Source: Naematelia aurantialba (lineage: Eukaryota > Basidiomycota > Tremellomycetes > Tremellales > Naemateliaceae). Taken from it: a stretch of DNA of 64,000 nt. Location: assembly GCA_021527695.1 (NCBI GenBank), contig JAKFAO010000013.1:52971-116970 (forward strand), given 5' to 3'. How positions within the stretch are numbered: position 1 is the stretch's first letter; the number at the start of each line of letters is the position of its first letter. Shown here one piece after another: positions 54,215-64,000 of this stretch. Both the position numbers and the translations under genes were made by a program. The notes beneath the pieces are model-generated. The model saw nothing but the letters and a program-made list of their open reading frames with translations, was not told the origin of the DNA and ran no database searches.

Positions 54215-54685
54215 ATATATGATCCCACGTTCAGTTCGAACCGGTCGTTTCAGAATCGTCCGCGCGCAGGCACGCATCCGCGTCGGTTGCTTCTTTTTCT
54301 CTTCTTTTCTTCTGCTCGATCAAAAGCGTGATTGATGAAAATTCCATTTCCGACCGGCCGCTTTATTCCGCCGCTAGTCGAGCACCGCTGACGATGACGT
54401 CCTTGGGCTCTGGCCCTGTGACACGTGGTTTCTCCTCTCGCAGCGGACGGGAGTTCACCTGTCCGTGCTCGACCGCCGGTTTCAGCGATCAGCTGGATCT
54501 AGAAGCAACCAGCGGATTTTCCCGTTGGTCGACTCGCTCGGTCAGTCAGGCGGGTTTGGAAACGCAGAAGACTACTTAAGAGCCCCCAGATGGCAACCTT
54601 TCCCCTCTCTTTCACACTTCTCCACCAACACTTGTCGTCTTACAACGACTTACAACTCGCAATTCAACTCTACAACACTTTCGAC

Positions 54686-55368
54686 ATGTTCACCATTCCC
54701 GAAGACCACACTGCCACCTGGGTCCTCTTCCCTGTCGGCCTCTTTCCCCCCTTCCCAACCTACTTCGCCGCCCCAGAGCCCATCACTCCGGCCATCTACA
54801 AGATGGCATTCTACCTCTCGGCCCTGGCCTTGACCCTCTGCACGATCGCCCGAACGCTTGGACTGCTCGCACCCCATCTTTTGGGCTCTACATCTGTGCG
54901 GTGTTTGTTTCGGCGGTCGTGTTCTGCGGGGGGCCTACCTCATGTGGAAGGCCAACATGCGGTATCTGGAGACGGCGCATTCCAAGGACAATGCAATCCG
55001 GTCCGCATGGTGGCAAGATTTGACTGGCGTCCTCTTCCTCCTCGTGAGTCTTGTAACAGTTTGCTGAATTTTTGTCTGGTCACTGATGCGCCATTAGCCT
55101 ATGTCCAAGCTCCCCTTGAGGCCCGCCTGCCACCCCCCGCCCCGCCTGTCAAGCAGGCAGTGTCCACGATCGCCCCACTGGAGTCTACCAGCGCGCCCTC
55201 GCTGAGTCCATAGCCTGGTTCCATGCGCTTCTGCACGAGAATCTCCTCCTCTCAGCCTATACCGACTCACACTCCACCGTTCCCCTGACCAATCATCCCC
55301 ACCGAGCAGATCTTCTGCCCGCCAGTACCCTTCTCGTCGACCACTTGTTCCCGCACAGCCATGGGTGA
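54686..55368 (+). pseudogene. Hypothetical membrane protein with apparent frame breaks
   Basis: ATG 54686 starts MFTIPEDHTATWVLFPVG, then a helix MAFYLSALALTLCTIARTLG. The natural continuation LYICAVFVSAVVFCGG lies in a second frame and AYLMWKANMRYLETAHSKD in a third. Each switch occurs at a G-run (near 54882 and 54932) that is one base short for a continuous frame. A GTGAGT intron follows (about 55044-55097), then a helical C-terminal region (SIAWFHALLHENLLLSAYT) to TGA 55366-55368. No family recognised; at least two membrane segments. It may be intact in the organism and broken by consensus errors. Confidence 0.4.
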
Positions 55369-55439
55369 CGGAGGGTGTTATCAGCTCAGCCAGAGCAATA
55401 CCAGGGTCTCGGGCTCCAGGGGTTCGCCACGCTCGACGC

Positions 55440-56691
55440 CACCGAACCCATACCAAACGGGCAATGGAGGCAATAGTGGAGCCTGGTAGCGGTTGGCGAT
55501 GGGAGAGGAACGCAATGTTCTCGACGGTGGAGATCAGTGGAGGAGAAGGGGACGGCAACGAGGAGATGGACTGGGAACCCGAGCAGGTCACAATTTCGCG
55601 TCGGGGAGCAGGGCGCAGTCGTGACGGAGTATATGGAGGACGTGGAGATGGAAGAACAGGAGGACTGGAGCGCGCTGAGCTGGGGCACGCAGCAAAGGGC
55701 CGGGCTGCAGATTGTGGGGCACAAAGTGCCAAAAGGCGACTTCGCCCAAGTCGAGGTAGCCGAGGTCGATATCGAAGGAGACGAGGCGGAAGAGAGACGG
55801 GGGAGGCTGTAGGGGAGACGGCGATTCCAGAGGGATATGTCCGCGGTGGGCCGCAAAGTGTACCGCCCGGACCTCGTTGCTCCCCCGCACGGCGTGGCAG
55901 GATGTGCCATGGGCCTGGCCAACCCAGAACACGGAAGTTTCGGACCCTTCGATCTTCGTCCACTACCTCTCCTCGATCTCCTCGGTCTCCTCCACCTCGG
56001 CCATCTCCTCCATCGCAGCCGTCTCGACCAACGCCGCCATCCCCATCCGCGCTGAGGTTCCCGCCCGAGCTGGCGAAATGGTCACGCCTTCCCTCGACTC
56101 GCAGCCGACATTGCTGGCTGGTCCAGCCTACTCCAATGTCGGTGCCGGTCCTTCTCCCCGTCCTCGTCGGTCACGGCTACAGCGACCCACCTGACCACCC
56201 CGAGCTACGACCACGGGAGCTCCATTCCGACCTTCGACTTTGGAACCTCCAAGTCGTTCTCGGGCACAGCTTGGCAGGGGTCCCAGCCGCAGCCGAGGCG
56301 GGATACCCCGAGGTCAACACGGACGGTATCTTGGGGTCGCAAGACGGAGGGGGCGAGGGTCAAGGCGAGGCTTACGGTATTGGCCAAAGTGGTGGCCAGA
56401 CCTACCCCGCCGAAGCAGCGACTGGCACGGGGGAGGCGATGGCAGTGCAAGGGGCAGTGTCCAGTGGGGGTCGGAAGTGGCAGTGCCGGGCGGACAGGGC
56501 CAGTGCTATCGGTCGAAGGGGCGCTTACAGGCGCGAAAAGAAACTTTGACGATACGAGCGCGTATCTGTCTGCCCGGGCGAGGGAGCGGGAAGAGGCAGA
56601 AGCGGCGGCCGAGAAGGAGCGGAGGAAGAGGGCGCTCGCGAGGGAGAGGGAGAAGCGGGCGTTGCACAAGGGGCGGGGGGTGAAGCCGTGA
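55440..56691 (+). pseudogene. Hypothetical charged protein gene with several frame switches
   Basis: Protein-like composition jumps between frames: EEQEDWSALSWGTQQRAG near 55650, VSDPSIFVHYLSSISS near 55940, DGILGSQDGGGEGQGEAYG near 56320-56350, and a charged coiled-coil end (AREREEAEAAAEKERRK) to the stop at 56689-56691. Switch points sit in or near G-runs, for example near 56466-56472. No domain recognised. The long single ORF 55365-56549 mixes coding and non-coding-like stretches. Limits uncertain. Confidence 0.3.
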
Positions 56692-56794
56692 CCCAGCCAA
56701 CTGGGGTGAGGGGTTGCAGGTGGTGTGTGCCAGGTGGTGCCGACGAGGGAATGGTGAATATAGATATGTTTGCTTGGATTGCTTTCCTCACTTT

Positions 56795-56915
56795 CTGGGC
56801 TTGGGTCTTGGGATTTTGGATGAGGTCTTGGGTCGTGGACTTGGGTCTTGGGTATCAATTTTGGGTCTTGGTCCTGGTCTTGGATATCAATCTTGGGTCT
56901 GGGTCGCTGCTTTGG
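56795..56915. repeat. CTTGGGTCTTGGG-type low-complexity repeat
   Basis: Imperfect units of TTGGGTCTTGGGTATCAAT recur across about 110 bases. Confidence 0.65.
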
Positions 56916-57997
56916 CATTCCGGGTGGATTCTGGTATCACGTTGTATCGTTAGTAAGTGGGAGACTGTCAATTTTGGGTATAATGCAAACCATAAAACCT
57001 TTGTCAGACTCTCGAGCGGCGAATGCATCAACGAGCACCGCCGAGCAGCGCTCTTCGAGACCCTCACTTTGAGTCCCAGCCTATCAAACCCCACCGCCAG
57101 ATATACGAGATCTCATCATCCAGATTGGACAGACAGGACAGCAACAGTAACAGCGGGAAGCGCAGTGCTCGGACACCATCTCGCCTCTGTTTGCCACTAC
57201 CTCCCTCTCCCTCGGAGCGTCGAGTCGGTGGCGCGACCGCTTCCTAGCCTTCTTCCCATACCGCATGCGCCTCTTGCCATACGACCTGGATTTTCTGCTC
57301 AAGAAGCAGGGTCAACCACAGTGGAGCATGGAGCGCCGATGAGCATCAGCACAGTCATGTCATCGCTCCTAAGGCGGTGCGTCCTGATCCGTCCCTGCCT
57401 CGCCTGAAACTCCATACTCATTCGGGATCTGCCGAATTGCCACGCCGCCACACGATTACAGAACACCAAGCACCACCGAGCGATCGGTCGAGCGCAGGCC
57501 CCTCGGTTACGGAGCGGACTAAAGCTATGCATACGTCTTTTCATGCCAAACGGTCTCGGACGAACTCGTACTCGGACATCTCAACAAGCGCTCGTGTTGC
57601 GACGCTTAACACCGCAATATCTCGTTCCGGCATTTGCTTGCTTCCTCTTCCTTTTATCACCGACTCCCCACCCTCCACTCGAAGCCAGCAGCTCTGGACC
57701 TTGCATTCGACACGCTCCATTCGACACACACATTCCAGACTGGTCCAACTCGAAACGCGCGTTTCTAGATTCTCAATTCGCCGACGCTCAATTTCGAGAC
57801 TCCAAGTTGCCCCGTCTCGACGAATGGAAGCTTCGTTTGACTCGCAGCGCCGTCTCTCCTTCCGGAGGAAAGACCGGGGGAGCACTCGACCGAAGAGGCG
57901 CTGAGATACAAATGTATGATTCATTCGCCTCTCCGTCGCGGTATCCAATTTGCTTTCCCCTCGACTCTTACCCTTTGCCACTCGGACTCCATCTACC
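56916..57997. other. Region with unassigned plus-strand ORFs
   Basis: A plus frame around 57590-57860 reads YLVPAFACFLFLLSP followed by DWSNSKRAFLDSQFADAQ, which looks protein-like with one hydrophobic segment. I cannot define a start, end or family. Confidence 0.3.
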
Positions 57998-58798
57998 ATG
58001 CCTGAACATCGGCCAGGGTCCCCCGACTCGTCGAGCGCTGGAGGAGTGGGAGAATACTACACAACAGCGTCAGCGGCGGACAGCATGGAAACCTTGGTTA
58101 ACCTTGGAGACGCTCTCGACTCGGTGGGGCCTGGACGCCGCATGGCCGCCGCCTACTTCCTCTGGGTATGGTGAGCGGCCTAGCACGAGTGGAAACGACG
58201 ACCAGTCGTCCGCGTGATCGGAGGACCGCCGAATCCCAGGCGCATCCTCGAGGTCTGTCAGAGAGCGGCGACGCCGGACTGCTGCCGAGGGCGAAGCGGA
58301 AGCATTTGCCGTCCAGTTCCTGGATCAAAGGGTGGAAGAACGACTGCGCATGCTGTGCGGAACGTCAGACGTCCCAGCGCCGCTGGCACTGAACGCAGTT
58401 TCCTTGTATAAGCGCACCTTGCAGCAATCTGAACTGGCTGTTCAAGAGCGGACTGGAGACGTGTGAGGGAAGACGTCCTGCAGATTGGCGGTGAGCTGTT
58501 GACGGACCTACGAGTCGCCACAGCGAGACTCAGGAGCCTCATCACCGAGCCCAACTATGACGTGATGTCCCTGGCTGTGATGGAGTTCTGCAGCCATCGG
58601 AGGCAAGAGGTCCTCGAGACCATGCGTCTGCCGCAAAACTGCACGTTCCTTCCGAGTCGACCTCAGAACAAAGACAGAGGGTCCCACTCCCGCTCCCGCT
58701 CTCGCGGATATCAAGTTCTCAATGCTACGAGAGGAGCGGCAGCGCTTTGTCGTGGCAGTCACGGTTCCCCGACCAATCTGAAATGGATGGCATCCTGA
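57998..58798 (+). CDS. Hypothetical protein, exon structure unresolved
   Basis: ATG 57998 starts MPEHRPGSPDSSSAGG, then METLVNLGDALDSVGPGRRM to 58174. A probable intron leads to AEAFAVQFLDQRVEERLRML, then APLALNAVSLYKRTLQQSEL. Near 58470 the frame must shift (GTGTG) to continue into EDVLQIGGELLTDLRVATA and LRSLITEPNYDVMSLAVMEF. The product would be helical and soluble. No known domain. The shift may be another one- or two-base indel. Confidence 0.35.
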
Positions 58799-59397
58799 AT
58801 AGGCCCGGACGTGATGTATGGGCCGCCGAAGCCGCAATGCGTTCCGCCATGGACATGGATGCAACAGACGAGGAAAGTGCTCGGGTCGGGTCGTCCAGGT
58901 TCACAAACGTACAGCACTTGCGCACAGTAAAGTGTGGTCCGTCATGGACCGCTGACCGAGGGTTTATTTGGAGAGAACTTTGTTCTCTTACTGTCCATCA
59001 ACGAGGTGACGAGGAGGTCTCATCCTCCAGAGTCGCTCGCACCTTCTTATAGCTCTACTTTGTCATTCGACTGCGCAGTGCTTCTATGTGTATGAATATT
59101 CTATGTGCATGAATATTTCTCGAGCGCAAGGATCCCTCGCTTCCAGCGAAGAACTTGCCGCGACGGCGGATCGGTACATGGAATTGTGTATGTAATGCGA
59201 AGGCGCCATTGGAATGCTACAGTACTGAATATTTAAAATCCCCAGTAACTCCTCCTCTCGCTCCATCACCACGCCTAATCACTCGTTCTCAATCTTGCAT
59301 TCACCTTTGGACAAGAGAGTCATATTGACTCATTACATTCACCTTTGACAGAGAGCCACACCAAGGTGCTTTGAGGTGACGCAACCCAGCTGAGAAC
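58799..59397 (+). promoter_or_regulatory. Intergenic region with TATA-like box
   Basis: TATTTAAA at 59230-59237 lies about 160 bases upstream of ATG 59398. No other feature is seen. Confidence 0.35.
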
Positions 59398-59740
59398 ATG
59401 AACAGCCAGAATTCTTCCACCGTCGGCAGGAACGAGTGGCAAATCAGTGCCGATGGCGCAGCTGTCTACCCCGAGGGGTGGCAGGGTGAGTGCGCTCGCC
59501 TCTGGCTTCTGGAACCTGATGACAACAGACCGCTTGGACCCGCAAACAACGGCCATCATGTACACCTTCCTGAGGCCATTTGTCTGACCCCCATGGCTTG
59601 GTGAAGCCCTTGTCAAGGGCTGGCTGGGTGCCGAGCTGCCCATGCTGTGCAACACTTTGGAGTTTCTCAGCCACGCCACTGACCAACTCGGGGCGCATGC
59701 GAGGTCCCATGGCGTGCGGCTGGAGCAGGCTGCCGTGTGA
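59398..59740 (+). CDS. Small hypothetical protein
   Basis: ATG 59398 starts MNSQNSSTVGRNEWQISADG; a GTGAGT intron (about 59487-59529, ending GACAACAG) joins to RLDPQTTAIMYTFLRPF. A further intron or indel leads to GWLGAELPMLCNTLEFLSHA and TDQLGAHARSHGVRLEQAAV with TGA 59738-59740, about 105 residues. The splice signals and a TATA box support a gene. Function unknown. Confidence 0.4.
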
Positions 59741-60044
59741 GCTCCTGGCACAGGACCCTCCAGAGCGGGGTACGTCCAGTACCTCAAGGAGAGCTGCTGC
59801 CATTACCCCTGGGGCGACTACGTTCTGCCACGACTGCGTCAGTGGAAAGCTGCCTGATTTGTTCACGAAACTTGCCGCTCCTCGAATTCAAACCACCAGC
59901 AGCCTGGGCGGGCCGCGGCTCAACCTGCAATCGAACGTCGCCAAGCTCGACAGTCTGCTGTCGTCAGCCGACTTGGGCCCGCGACCTGCGGGATGGCGAG
60001 AAACATAATGCGGATCGCGGGAAGAAACCGTGGAGGCAAGAAAT

Positions 60045-60165
60045 CACCCCGACGGCAAGAACGACAAGGCAAGCTGGCAAGAACGACAAGGCAAGTGGGC
60101 AAGAACGACAAGGCGGGTGAGCAAGGCGGGTGGCAAGTGAACAAGGCGGGTGGCAAGAATGACAA
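60045..60165. repeat. Imperfect tandem repeat, GGCAAGAACGACAAGG-type
   Basis: Units GGCAAGAACGACAAGG and CAAGGCGGGTGG alternate several times. Confidence 0.75.
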
Positions 60166-60726
60166 GGGAGTGGCTGGGCCGCAGCGTGTTTGGTCTCCCG
60201 TGACGAGAAGCATGAGCTCAGCGATCAGGAGTGGCGAGAAGATTGCGTTTCAGGCCGTTACGATACTTACCGGAGGGATGCGCGGGAGACTGACGCATCG
60301 GTGTGACCAGTGATGCACTCTTCCTTCGGTCTGAAGATTCTACCAGAGTGATGCCTGGATCGCCCAGTGTGAACATTCCCAGCGACGAGGCGCGACGCTG
60401 CATCCAAGGAGCGTCGACCTTTGTTCCGCTACTGCGTGTCAGCTCCAGACAAGGGATGCTTGGCCTTGGTACCGTCGTTCGGTGAGATGCAAAGCCTTGG
60501 GGAGCGTCCGAATCATCGTCCTTTGGCCCCACTTCCGAGCGGAGAGATAAAGTAGGACCGGAAAGGCCGTTTAGGCAGTGGCAACGGACGCTGTGCTCGC
60601 TTGCTCAATGGATGAGGACGGACTTTGCCATCCTGAATCCCGGCACAGAGATATAAACGGGTGGCCTTCACGTCTCCCTCTGCATCCATTCCACTTCTTC
60701 TTCGCAATTCTACACGCCTCGCTAAC

Positions 60727-61554
60727 ATGGATTCGAACCGGCCCGGAGGTAACGCAAACCACAGTCAGACTGAGAGACCCGGAAGTACCGGTCCTGGTCC
60801 TATCAGGCGGGGCCGCCGCCGGTCCTCGAGCTCCTCGGTGAACCATACCTCCTCTGGTCACAGCCTTAGCTTGAACATCCCCGGTACTTCAGCAGGTACA
60901 AGAGCCTCGTCATCGCAGATGAGCTCACCCGCGTCGGCTGGAACCAGCGTCCAGACGCCGTCTTCCACGGGCTCTGCCTCGTCACCTACCGGGCGCTCCA
61001 TTCATGATGCCTCCAGCGCAAGGAGCCGGGAACACACCCGACCGGCATCGACTGCGTCAAGACCATACGGGCGATACACTTCTTCACGGCGGAACTCAGG
61101 TATTCTCCACGGGGCACCGAGCGGCAATCAAGGCGACCGCTCGACAGCCTCGGAAGCGTCGGTTCCGTATCATCCCAGCCTGCAGCAGGACATGATGGAT
61201 CCTCACCGCGTGCAGGCCCTGGGAGACACTTTGCAGAGCATGTACTTGAGTCACCCGCCCAGGACGCAGCAGCCGCAGTCGTATTCGCAAGGCTCTCAAT
61301 CGAATGCCGCCCAGCGGCCGGGCAGCACCTCATTTGGCAGGGGAGGGACACTGGCATTATACGGAACGATATCGCCAGCACCGACAGGACCGGTGATTCT
61401 GACGATTGCCGTCAATGGCGAGTCATCGCGCGCGCCTGGAGTTCAGGTACAACAAGGCCATCAGGGATCATTCCACCCGAGGCCATCCCAAGAGGACGGC
61501 CAAGGAGATTGGGATCAGGAAAGCGAAGGAGACGACGGATACGGTTCGCAATGA
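60727..61554 (+). CDS. Hypothetical Ser/Gly/Gln-rich disordered protein
   Basis: 275 residues from ATG 60727, preceded by TATAAA at 60652-60657 (75 bases upstream). MDSNRPGGNANHSQTERPG, a basic patch (RRGRRRSSSSS), PYGRYTSSRRNSGILHG, a Gln/Ser-rich middle and an acidic end (DWDQESEGDDGYGSQ). Only one short region (LALYGTISPAPTGPVILTIA) looks structured. Resembles in composition the genes at 1010 and 62166. Confidence 0.5.
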   Translation: MDSNRPGGNANHSQTERPGSTGPGPIRRGRRRSSSSSVNHTSSGHSLSLNIPGTSAGTRASSSQMSSPASAGTSVQTPSSTGSASSPTGRSIHDASSARSREHTRPASTASRPYGRYTSSRRNSGILHGAPSGNQGDRSTASEASVPYHPSLQQDMMDPHRVQALGDTLQSMYLSHPPRTQQPQSYSQGSQSNAAQRPGSTSFGRGGTLALYGTISPAPTGPVILTIAVNGESSRAPGVQVQQGHQGSFHPRPSQEDGQGDWDQESEGDDGYGSQ

Positions 61555-62165
61555 GTGGGGATGAACATGTCTTCCCGATCACCGAAATGCTACCCTTACC
61601 TGGAGGATGCTCCGTTCAGTCTCCGTACGCCTGTCTAAGAGAATGTAGAGGTCTGGCTGGAATAAATGCTGTACCAGACAGAGACGGATACGCTACTCAT
61701 CAATAGTCCGGTGTACTGTCAGTAGCGACTCGTAGCCTCTCGTCGTGACCGATACAGTTCCCGCGAATCCGCGCCGTCCTCGTGAAGTGGCGAAGAATCT
61801 CTTCGCACGTCCTCAAACCTGCGTGGAGCTGAGAAGGGATGGGTATCCTTTCTCTTCCCCCTTCCCCCTTCGCTCTCACAAAGCGGTGCACGAGGTTCAC
61901 CCGACCGGGAGACTGGGCTCTCCCACGTCAAGCTCGCTAGGGAACGCCTGTGCAACCTTGAAAGCCTTCTTTTTTCCCTCGATGGCGATGCGAAGCGTCT
62001 AAACGCCGCGTCGAGCTCAAAGGTGAATAATTCCTGTGCACGGCTACGAAGGCGCCCGTGTTATATAAGTGGAAACATGGGAAGACGCCACTGCTGCTGC
62101 ATCGCCATCCCTGCGCACTGAGTACGCACTCGCCACACTTGACTCACGGAAACAAGTCTGTGCAG
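61555..62165 (+). promoter_or_regulatory. Intergenic region with TATA box for the gene at 62166
   Basis: TATATAA at 62062-62068 is 104 bases upstream of ATG 62166. No other feature is supported. Confidence 0.4.
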
Positions 62166-63002
62166 ATGCCTCCGTCTCGTAGACGCCGCAATGGTAGGTA
62201 CTCGACCAGCCGAAATTCTACGCCTACCACAGCGACCGGTGCGACCGGGGTGCCCAACCCTGATGGTTCGCTGGGTTTCAACTTTGGCTCCTATACTGTT
62301 TCGATTCCCGACCCCTCGAGGTCGTCCCTGATGGGGCCTCACCCCAGCTTACGCTGTCACTTCTCAAATATCTCCAGAAATATCCCTCCCAGGGGCACGG
62401 GGGGAGCCACATGGGTGGGGAGCCGATCCACCCGTTCTGCTGGCGCCTCAATGGATGTTTCGTTCCATGCTAATCCTAGGCTGTACTCTGACAGTACAGT
62501 GCCGATGGCTGGACCCAGCCAGCGTCGCAGTATGGGTTCCAGAGCTGGACCCAGCGGGTATCGCCGTTCGGGTCCGACAGCTGGCCCCAGCTCTCTTCGG
62601 CAGGGGAACTCACGCACGCGCTGCGACCAACAGGGAGGCCGGCTCCAACGTGGCCATAGGGTGAGATTTGCCAGTCCCCCTGATGCGGACACACAACCTC
62701 GCGAGTTTGGCGCTCAAAACGATATGGCATGGGACGGTCCGAATCTAGGGTCTATGGAGTATCGGCCGTACGATTCCGGGCTTCGTCCACACGACAATTC
62801 TTACCGATTACAAGAAGAATGGTCTGAGCTGGAGCGCGAAGACTACGAGCGATTTGCCGGCCGCAATGAGCCTCCGGGGTACTATGATGACCAATGGCAG
62901 GATCCGTATCCGACTGGTTATGAGGGGGGCGACGCTGAGCGAGATGAGCCAGAATACGATGCATACTGGGGGCCCAGAGGACAATGCCAGCCCCTCCGAT
63001 GA
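62166..63002 (+). CDS. Hypothetical Arg/Ser/Gly-rich disordered protein
   Basis: Open from ATG 62166 (MPPSRRRRNGRYSTSRNSTP) to TGA 63000-63002, 278 residues. Contains repeated MAGPSQRRS, RAGPSGYRRSGPTAGPSSLR-like segments and a Tyr/Asp/Glu-rich C-terminus (DPYPTGYEGGDAERDEPEYD). Near 62969 a run of five G is followed by a second frame that continues in the same acidic style to 63120 (SDDGGHYGGPSGDGGGRDYE), so the true end may be 63120 with a one-base indel. No domain. Confidence 0.5.
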   Translation: MPPSRRRRNGRYSTSRNSTPTTATGATGVPNPDGSLGFNFGSYTVSIPDPSRSSLMGPHPSLRCHFSNISRNIPPRGTGGATWVGSRSTRSAGASMDVSFHANPRLYSDSTVPMAGPSQRRSMGSRAGPSGYRRSGPTAGPSSLRQGNSRTRCDQQGGRLQRGHRVRFASPPDADTQPREFGAQNDMAWDGPNLGSMEYRPYDSGLRPHDNSYRLQEEWSELEREDYERFAGRNEPPGYYDDQWQDPYPTGYEGGDAERDEPEYDAYWGPRGQCQPLR

Positions 63003-63047
63003 CGGTGGCCACTACGGTGGTCCCAGCGGTGATGGTGGGGGACGGGA

Positions 63048-63160
63048 CTATGAGGATTTTGAGTACAATGAGGAGAGAGACAATGAGGAATACAATGAGG
63101 AGGGATACAATGAGGAATAACATAAGGGATGCAATGGGCCGGAATGCAATGATTATGTCT
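63048..63160. repeat. TACAATGAGGAG-type short repeat
   Basis: Units GAGTACAATGAGGA, GGATACAATGAGGAA and later GGATGCAATGGG recur; they encode YNEE if the second frame above is used. Confidence 0.6.
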
Positions 63161-63521
63161 CTTACAACTGAGAAGGAGCAGAAGGAAAGGACGGAAGAGA
63201 AGAGGAGCAGGATTTTCATCTGTATGAAGAGTACGGGAAGGAGGGAGGAGCGTGCGGACTAGACACCTACAGCCAAGTCTCGGAGTCCTCAGCACCGCTC
63301 ATTTGCATTCAACGAGACATCAACCATGACGAGGTGTTACAAGATGCATATGCACAGGAATACGTGACATGACCACATCTTGACGTCTGTATACATATGA
63401 TAAAGCTGCAAGACGAAATGTATATATGCACAGCAACAAGACCATCGACATATGGATGTCTACACGTCACTACAAGAGCAGGGGATATGGGGCAGCCAGG
63501 AACGGACAGCTCCCATCAAGT

Positions 63522-63592
63522 GGACGTCAAGCTCGGATAATGGAGTGAAGGTGAGGCGGACGTCAAGCTCGGATAATGGAATGAAGGTGATG
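63522..63592. repeat. Tandem duplication, 36 bp twice
   Basis: GGACGTCAAGCTCGGATAAT begins both copies (63522 and 63558); they differ at a few bases. Confidence 0.85.
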
Positions 63593-63762
63593 TGGGTCGT
63601 GATTCTTTGAATGTGAGGATGTGGGCATGCAGTGGCTGGACGTCTCGGGTATCGTAAACCTGGTCGTCCGGGTCGTGGAATATGCAGTGTATCGTATCAT
63701 TCGTTATCATTGCCAATCGTGAGGGCTATAACAGCTCCATCGCGAGGAATCATTCGGTCTAT

Positions 63763-64000
63763 CTACTCGATTAGGACCGGCCCGCCTATTGTCCACGAGG
63801 CATACGAGCGACTCACCAATGACAATCTCGTCGCTGTCGACCTTTCCGAGTGGTCTCCAGCAAGTCGGTCTTGCTCCGAGTCGTCCTCGTCGATGCTTTC
63901 CCCCGTGTCGCTTTCACCAGTCGTCGCGGTGACTTCCTGGGCGAGACGGCTCCTGCCTCTCCAACGACCAGCAAAGGCGGTCCTTGCGCCAGCCACGCCC
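63763..64000 (-). CDS. Partial hypothetical protein at window edge
   Basis: A minus frame enters from beyond base 64000 and is open to 63763. It includes ESDTGESIDEDDSEQDRLAG, acidic and disordered. A GTGAGT donor near 63815 suggests an intron inside it, so the last codons may not be coding. Function unknown. Confidence 0.35.
   Translation of the reverse strand, partial: GVAGARTAFAGRWRGRSRLAQEVTATTGESDTGESIDEDDSEQDRLAGDHSERSTATRLSLVSRSYASWTIGGPVLIE

Noticed and set aside
55365..56549. A single 394-residue Pro/Arg/Ser-rich gene
   Set aside because: Composition changes along it and better protein-like segments lie in other frames; I list a frame-broken gene instead.
56795..56915. Telomere-like TTGGG repeats
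   Set aside because: Units are irregular, interrupted by TATCAAT, and internal to the contig with genes on both sides.

Overview
This is a eukaryotic (fungal) window. The genes carry many short spliceosomal introns (mostly about 40-95 nt, with CTNAY-like branch sites), TATA boxes lie tens of bases upstream of starts, and the protein families are fungal: a PDR-type ABC pump, Zn2Cys6 regulators, an Ssu1-type anion exporter and a HAC1/HXL1-type bZIP. Intron density, the HXL1-like gene and the retroelement types suggest a basidiomycete yeast, probably Tremellomycetes. That placement is inference; no species is identified.

Left part (1-12,147): a partial disordered-protein gene; a second disordered-protein gene (1010-5137) split in its last exon by an apparently complete two-gene Harbinger DNA transposon (1910-5058); S-adenosylhomocysteine hydrolase (minus, 10 exons) divergent from exocyst subunit EXO70; then two weakly supported ORFs.

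Mobile block (12,148-25,785): a Ngaro-type tyrosine-recombinase retrotransposon with split direct repeats (A1 ... B1-A2 ... B2) carries Gag, RT/RNase H and recombinase reading frames. A Ty3/gypsy chromovirus-like LTR retrotransposon (13,688-21,512, minus sense, 413-bp LTRs with no difference that I can see, 5-bp target duplication GCCTC) sits inside its pol gene. The Ty3 element has a readable -1 frameshift signal in the Gag zinc knuckle, a self-priming type primer site, and an antisense spliced gene for a cysteine-cluster protein between pol and the 3' LTR. It is also strewn with the heptamer TCGACGA/TCGTCGA, in introns and LTRs as well as exons.

Transporter block (26.2-47.1 kb): DUF1275 membrane protein (+), two sugar-porter MFS genes (-), a full-size PDR ABC transporter (-), an Ssu1/TDT-type anion exporter (+) and a Zn2Cys6 transcription factor (+). 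Three introns in this block are swollen to 311-331 nt by tandem repeats. The grouping of membrane transporters next to a regulator suggests an uptake/efflux or detoxification locus, but no substrate can be read from sequence.

Right part (47.1-64 kb): a hypothetical acidic protein, a Kelch-repeat protein, and an HXL1/HAC1-like unfolded-protein-response bZIP gene with a predicted 50-nt IRE1-type intron whose 5' site sits in a textbook 7-nt hairpin loop. Beyond that, reading frames are repeatedly broken by apparent one-base homopolymer indels (53.5-56.7 kb, perhaps 58.5 and 62.97 kb). These could be consensus errors or decay. The window ends with several disordered-protein genes and small tandem repeats.
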